64,000 nucleotides of DNA, taken from Woodsholea maritima DSM 17123 (GTDB lineage: Bacteria; Pseudomonadota; Alphaproteobacteria; Caulobacterales; Maricaulaceae). This document shows positions 59,906-64,000 of the stretch, one piece after another. The notes under the pieces were generated by a model. That model searched no databases, was not told the origin of the DNA, and saw nothing but the letters and a program-made list of their open reading frames with translations. Made by a program: the position numbers and the translations under genes. Location of the stretch: NCBI RefSeq assembly GCF_000382325.1, contig NZ_KB908056.1, positions 335,722 to 399,721 on the forward strand, written 5' to 3'. Each line of letters starts with the position of its first letter. Position 1 is the stretch's first letter.

Positions 59906-62304
59906 GACGCAACTTTCTCCATTGGACGGAAGGGAAGATCTAACAAGGCATCGACCAGGGTTTCGCGCGCGACGGGTTTCAACAACACATCGCGCATACC
60001 CGCCGCTTTCGCGGCTTTGCGAACGCCCACCTGGGCATCCGCTGTGAGCGCAAAGATCGGTACGCTCGCATTCTTGGAAGATTGGGTGTGAATAGCTTCA
60101 CAAACCTGATATCCGCTCATATTCGGCATGCGGATATCCATAAAAACGGCATCAAAGGCGCTGTCCTTGGCCTGGGCGATTGCGTCCTCGCCATTGCTGA
60201 CGGTCACAACATGCGCACCGGCGCTTTCCAGTAATTCACGCAGCACAATCAAGGTGAGAGCATTATCATCGACCACTAGAACCTGACGCTCAGCCAATTC
60301 CGCTGAAGCGCGCCGGCGCCCGGTCACCGAGGCATTTGCGCGCTCTATTGCCGGGTTTTGAGAGCGCTCAAGCACCAGATTAACCTGGACAAGCAGCCCG
60401 CCTTCTGGCGCATCGTGAAGCGTGATTTGGCCCTTATAAGCCTCCGCTATTTTTTGCGCCAGGGCGAGGCCTAGCCCCGCACCCTCACACCCGCCCTCCA
60501 TATGAGGGTGAAGTTGAACAAAAGGCTGAAACGCGGCTTCAAATTGGTCAGGCGCAATACCCGAACCGCTATCTTGGATGTCCAAGCGCAACACCAACGC
60601 GCCCTCTTCGCCATCATGACGCGAGGCTTTAAACACAATCGGACCGTCGGGCGCATGCTTGCGTGCATTGCCCAAAAGGGCGCTGATCATTTGGACAAGA
60701 CGATCTGGATCAACCTTGACCCAGACATTCTCAAGATCCTGAGTATCCATTTCATAGCGATCAGGGTCAGGATCTCGGCTTTGCTCACGCTCCCAAACGG
60801 TACGCAACAATAAAAGTAAGTCACAGGTTTTTGGAGAAAGCAGCAAGCCCTCATCATCAATTTCAGCATAATCAAGGATCTGAATAATAAGCTGACTAAG
60901 CTGATGACAGGCCGTCTCAGCCAAATCGACAAGACCGTCGACCCGATCAGGGTCTGTCGTATTTCGAATGACCTGAAGCGCGCCCAATACACCATTAAGG
61001 GGCGTGCGCATTTCATGACTGAGCATAGTGGCGAACCGATTGCGGGCCTGGTTAACCGCTTGCGCATGCGCCTGAGCTTGGCTCAAAGTTTCAACGCGCG
61101 CATTCGCTTCTTGCTCTCGGGCGCGCAAACGTCCTTCGCGCTCACGCTCTTGGGTCACACATTGAGCACTGCCGATGAGACGAGGATGATCCGAGGCAAT
61201 ATTCAGCCAACGTCCACGTATGGCAATCCAGCGCCCTGTATCATCTAGACTTGGTAAACGTACAACATGTTCAATACCGTCCTCACAAGGCGATCCAGAA
61301 AAAACACCCTGCAAACAGTCACGACTTGCCTCATCCAATAGACCCAAAAACTGATCAAGAGTGGGAGGATCAATTTCACTCCACCCAAAAATATCATAGG
61401 TCACAGAGGTCCAGTCAAAACTCTGGGTCGTGGAGTTAAACTCCCAAGGCCCAACTTCAGCAACGCGCGTGACCTCCCCCAGCAAAGCATTCTGGCGGCT
61501 CAATTCTTCGCGCAACTGGCGACGATCGGTAATGTCGCGTAAAATTCCTACCGTGCGTGTGCCCGCACCATCGGGTTTGATGACATTTTGAACATTAAGC
61601 TCGCCCCAAAAAGGCGTACCATCCTTTTTATAATAGAGGATTTCTTCGCGTGTCGGCTGTCCACTCGCGATGGCGGTCAGAATACGCGCCCGGGTCTGTG
61701 GATCAGTATCGTCCCCCACCAACAACTCACCGGGTGTGCGCCCAAAGCCTTCGCTTAAAGAGTATCCCGTCAACGTCTCAAAACTGGGATTGACCCATTC
61801 AATACGCGCATGACCATCGGTAATCACAACCGCGTCGCGCGCATAATGCGCCGCCAAACGAGATTGTTCCCATTGGCCCCCTTCAAGAATGTCGCGATGA
61901 ACATCGCTTGGACAACCGGTCACATCATGGACGAAGCCAACAAGTAAATCACCGCGTGAATGGCGCAGGATCCGCGCCGTGCTGGCCATTTCACGCACCT
62001 CGCCCTGGCGAAAGATGTGAAAGCGACACGAAAATTCAGCTTGCCCCGCAAGGGCATCGGAGAGCGCTTTTAAGACCCGAACTTCATCTTCAGGACAAAG
62101 GCATCCGCGCCAACGCTCATAAAGTGAGCCACGTTCTTGTGGGTCGATCCCATATAGCGCATAGGTTTGTGCATCCCAAATCCAACAGTGCGCGGACAGA
62201 TCCCATTCCCACACGCCTGCACGGGTGACATCCACATCCGGACCTGAAATTTGCATCGTCCCCACGGTGCGCCCCGTATTTTGAACCTTTGGCAGATCTG
62301 CCAT
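59902..62304 (-). CDS. Hybrid sensor histidine kinase with PAS domains and receiver
   Basis: An 800-residue cytoplasmic kinase without membrane helices. Three PAS-type regions occupy about residues 25-390; the middle one has YYKKDGTPFWGELNVQNV and FVNPS-like motifs of a PAS/PAC pair. A coiled segment leads to HisKA with the phospho-histidine in MLSHEMRTPLNGVLG (about 433). The ATPase domain has NARKHAPDG and GAGLGLALAQKI. The C-terminal receiver has VLVVDDNALT, D in AVFMDIRMPNMSGYQ and K in VLLKPVA. It senses a cytoplasmic signal. A CtrA-type box lies upstream. Confidence 0.9.
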   Translation of the reverse strand: MADLPKVQNTGRTVGTMQISGPDVDVTRAGVWEWDLSAHCWIWDAQTYALYGIDPQERGSLYERWRGCLCPEDEVRVLKALSDALAGQAEFSCRFHIFRQGEVREMASTARILRHSRGDLLVGFVHDVTGCPSDVHRDILEGGQWEQSRLAAHYARDAVVITDGHARIEWVNPSFETLTGYSLSEGFGRTPGELLVGDDTDPQTRARILTAIASGQPTREEILYYKKDGTPFWGELNVQNVIKPDGAGTRTVGILRDITDRRQLREELSRQNALLGEVTRVAEVGPWEFNSTTQSFDWTSVTYDIFGWSEIDPPTLDQFLGLLDEASRDCLQGVFSGSPCEDGIEHVVRLPSLDDTGRWIAIRGRWLNIASDHPRLIGSAQCVTQEREREGRLRAREQEANARVETLSQAQAHAQAVNQARNRFATMLSHEMRTPLNGVLGALQVIRNTTDPDRVDGLVDLAETACHQLSQLIIQILDYAEIDDEGLLLSPKTCDLLLLLRTVWEREQSRDPDPDRYEMDTQDLENVWVKVDPDRLVQMISALLGNARKHAPDGPIVFKASRHDGEEGALVLRLDIQDSGSGIAPDQFEAAFQPFVQLHPHMEGGCEGAGLGLALAQKIAEAYKGQITLHDAPEGGLLVQVNLVLERSQNPAIERANASVTGRRRASAELAERQVLVVDDNALTLIVLRELLESAGAHVVTVSNGEDAIAQAKDSAFDAVFMDIRMPNMSGYQVCEAIHTQSSKNASVPIFALTADAQVGVRKAAKAAGMRDVLLKPVARETLVDALLDLPFRPMEKVAS

Positions 62305-62361
62305 CGATTTGACCTAACGAATCCACTGACCCTGTTCATTATGCACGTTCACCTCAGCCGG

Positions 62362-62376
62362 TTAACTTAGAATTAA
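62362..62376. promoter_or_regulatory. Perfect CtrA-type box (TTAA-N7-TTAA)
   Basis: TTAACTTAGAATTAA lies 58 bases upstream of the hybrid kinase start, in the divergent gap 62305-62552. It matches the full CtrA consensus of Caulobacter-type bacteria. Regulation by CtrA is inferred. Confidence 0.5.
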
Positions 62377-62469
62377 TGCGTTCATTGAGTTTGTAAAAAA
62401 TTAGCTTGCCACGCTAAAACAGCGTGCTTTTTGTGATTTATGGTTAAGAGAAAGCAAGCACTCGCACTA

Positions 62470-62489
62470 TTTTTTATTCGAATAAAAAA
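62470..62489. promoter_or_regulatory. Perfect 20-bp palindrome in the divergent promoter region
   Basis: TTTTTTATTCGAATAAAAAA is its own exact reverse complement. It lies 63 bases before the gene at 62553 and 165 before the kinase, between divergent genes, so an operator or curved-DNA site is more likely than a terminator. Confidence 0.4.
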
Positions 62490-62552
62490 GGCAACTTAGC
62501 CCTAATCACGACCTATTTTCGCCCATCGTAAGAACTAAATCAGTCTTGGGAT

Positions 62553-63290
62553 ATGCATCAGATGGAACAGATCATGGCAGCTTGGCGTGTGGGGATTTTA
62601 GCCGCCTTATTTTTAGGGCAAGGTGCGTGCACATCGAATTTTGAGGGAGAACCTCAGCTCTCCACTTATGATAACCTCCACGAAGGACGGCGCGGCTTCA
62701 TTGACGTTCAAGAATATGCCAATGACACTGCGTTGGCCCAAATGGATGGGCTTTATATCGCCCCCGTCATTATTGCAGATGGCGTCGCCCGAGACAGTGG
62801 GCTCTCACCTGAGCAAATCGAAGACTTGCAAGAAGAATTACGCGGGACCACCTGCCGCAGCTTTGCTTTCTCCAAATTGCGTATTGTCAATGAGCCAAGC
62901 TTGGCCAGCCATGAAATTCGCATTTTTGTGACGGGTTTAACCACAACCAATGTTGCAGCCGCCAGCGCATCCTGGGTCGCAGGCTGGGCTCTGCCCGTGG
63001 CCGTACGCGCGCCTATGGGCCGCGGCTCATTGGGCGTGGACGCCGAAATTCTCGACAACACAACAGGCGAGCAAGCCGCCGCCCTGAAATGGGGCCGTCA
63101 AGCCAGCCTTGCTGCTGATGGAGGCTTCACAGAGCATACCGATGCTTTGAACCTCTCCAGCGATTTTGTCGATGCTATGAAAGACATCATCCTTGAAGCT
63201 CGCCGGCGCGAAGATGCACCAACGCAGCACACCGAACGCGATACCTGTGACAAACCAGATGTGGCGCGCACCATTCAGCGCTTTCTCTAA
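62553..63290 (+). CDS. Exported lipoprotein-like protein (DUF3313-like)
   Basis: A 245-residue protein with a hydrophobic N-terminus (about 12-25) ending GQGAC, a possible but imperfect lipobox. The body resembles DUF3313 lipoproteins of unknown function: the conserved opening (GRRGFIDVQEYAN, LYIAPVII) and SHEIRIFVTGLTTTN (about 128-142) are the parts I matched, with moderate confidence. A Gly/Ala stretch (AASASWVAGWALPVAVRAP) follows. It is divergent from the hybrid kinase and followed by a YHS protein. Confidence 0.6.
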   Translation: MHQMEQIMAAWRVGILAALFLGQGACTSNFEGEPQLSTYDNLHEGRRGFIDVQEYANDTALAQMDGLYIAPVIIADGVARDSGLSPEQIEDLQEELRGTTCRSFAFSKLRIVNEPSLASHEIRIFVTGLTTTNVAAASASWVAGWALPVAVRAPMGRGSLGVDAEILDNTTGEQAAALKWGRQASLAADGGFTEHTDALNLSSDFVDAMKDIILEARRREDAPTQHTERDTCDKPDVARTIQRFL

Positions 63291-63383
63291 CCTCTCAAAA
63301 TCGTGACGCGCATAACCGACGCAGTGAAACATGGACGTCACAAAAGCCTGTATAACGAACCTGCTCATTATAGGAGGTTTTAT

Positions 63384-63848
63384 ATGTTATACTGCGCGCT
63401 CGCTCTTTTCAGCCTCACCCTGGTTCTAAGCCCGCTGGCCCAAGCCCAAAGTGCCCAGGTCGATACACGCCCCGTCTATACCGGCACCTTCTCCAACACG
63501 GCGCTGGAAGGCTATGACGCCGTGGCCTATCATAGCGAAGGCCAAGCCATCCGCGGCCATCGTGATTTTCGCACGCAGTGGCGCGGTGCTGAATGGCGCT
63601 TTGTCAGCCAAGACAATTTAGAATTATTCCTGGCCGATCCTGATCGCTATGCGCCGCAATATGGCGGGCATTGTTCCTGGGCTATGGCGCAAGGCTATGG
63701 CGCGAAGGGCGATCCGCTGGCCTGGGACATCGTCGATGGCCGGCTCTATCTCAATTACAACCGCGAAATCCAAGAGCGCTGGCAACAAGACCCCGAAGGC
63801 TTCATCACCCAAGGCGATGAGAACTACCCCCATGTGTTGAGCGAGTAA
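63384..63848 (+). CDS. YHS domain exported protein
   Basis: A 154-residue protein with a Sec signal peptide (about 1-21, ending AQAQS). The YHS region reads ALEGYDAVAYHSEGQAIRG, then WRFVSQDNLELFLADPDRYAPQYGGHCSWAMAQG, with the Cys after GGH conserved in this family. YHS domains are small metal-binding modules, here in the periplasm; the role is unknown. The ATG at 63384 has a perfect AGGAGG site, so the longer frame from 63303 is rejected. Confidence 0.88.
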   Translation: MLYCALALFSLTLVLSPLAQAQSAQVDTRPVYTGTFSNTALEGYDAVAYHSEGQAIRGHRDFRTQWRGAEWRFVSQDNLELFLADPDRYAPQYGGHCSWAMAQGYGAKGDPLAWDIVDGRLYLNYNREIQERWQQDPEGFITQGDENYPHVLSE

Positions 63849-63896
63849 GCCCCAGCATCCAAATTTCAGACCTTGAATGAAGGGCGAAAGCACGCT

Positions 63897-64000
63897 TTAG
63901 TTTGGTAAGAGTTTGTTTAAGGACATCAGCATTTGCCCCTTGTCTTTCACACCCACCCAACCCGCCAAGCCCGCGATGTTGCACTCTGCCAAGTCATTGA
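63897..64000 (-). CDS. C-terminal end of an unidentified protein (partial)
   Basis: An open minus-strand frame runs in from the right edge and stops at TAA 63899-63897. The 34 visible residues end KDKGQMLMSLNKLLPN and have normal composition, so a real gene convergent to the YHS gene is likely. It is too short to assign. Confidence 0.45.
   Translation of the reverse strand, partial: NDLAECNIAGLAGWVGVKDKGQMLMSLNKLLPN

Noticed and set aside
1-64000. CRISPR arrays, prophage, insertion sequences, rRNA genes
   Set aside because: No regularly spaced direct repeats, transposase, integrase, phage structural or rRNA sequences were seen on either strand.

Overview
The window is a compact chromosomal segment of an alphaproteobacterium, most likely a Caulobacterales/Maricaulales-type (Hyphomonadaceae-like) dimorphic marine bacterium. 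The signs are a GcrA cell-cycle regulator, a phoR-pstC-pstA-pstB-phoU-phoB cluster in Caulobacter order with N-terminally extended Pst permeases, a class I lysyl-tRNA synthetase, the long two-domain Dcd, a TIGR02186-type membrane protein next to TauE/SafE, and a full TTAA-N7-TTAA CtrA-type box. No prophage, IS element, CRISPR array or conjugation gene was found; the only RNA gene of a standard class is tRNA-Gly(CCC). This assignment is inference from gene content, not from a search.

Layout. 1-5.6 kb: TauE/SafE exporter, TIGR02186 and DUF3429 membrane proteins, then the PdeM nuclease and Lhr-type helicase on the minus strand. 5.7-14.4 kb: secreted prolyl oligopeptidase, a candidate C-rich-loop small RNA, AbgT transporter, MscS channel, a response regulator, two tandem hotdog thioesterases and a DCC-type thiol protein. 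14.6-21.6 kb: accessory-looking region of small exported proteins, with three UrcA-family genes (one internally duplicated) and four paralogous 76-90 aa exported proteins with two conserved cysteines, separated by an alcohol dehydrogenase, a MATE pump, pyrD and a DUF952 gene. 21.6-25.5 kb: an ICMT-like methyltransferase and a MarR regulator with two matching palindromes, lysK, a small membrane protein behind a palindromic promoter, and a 1-Cys peroxiredoxin.

25.6-37.1 kb: SixA-like phosphatase, GT2 glycosyltransferase, YqaA-like protein, tRNA-Gly, an XRE/membrane-protein pair downstream of dcd, apaG, trkH, a second ICMT-like gene, hslO, argD, an ABC-2 permease and gcrA with DnaA-box-like sites upstream. 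37.2-44.5 kb: the Pho regulatory and Pst transport cluster, with an 11-bp-periodic Pho-box-like element in front of pstC. 44.7-56.8 kb: a complete RND efflux operon (outer-membrane lipoprotein, adaptor, pump), two tandem M13 zinc metallopeptidases and a lipoprotein alkaline phosphatase. 56.8-57.6 kb: a gene-free cluster of palindromic repeats containing two ~238 bp direct copies. 57.6-64 kb: VOC protein, thiolase, a hybrid sensor kinase translationally coupled to an unknown protein, an exported lipoprotein-like protein and a YHS-domain protein.

The main biological themes are phosphate sensing and acquisition (PhoR/PhoB/PhoU, Pst, possibly the alkaline phosphatase), envelope functions (efflux, secreted peptidases, mechanosensitive channel, small exported proteins) and cell-cycle control (GcrA, DnaA-like and CtrA-like sites). 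The least explained parts are the four-gene exported-protein family at 20.3-21.5 kb, the UrcA cluster with structured leaders, the candidate sRNA at 8.1 kb and the palindromes at 22.0-22.6, 24.7 and 62.5 kb.
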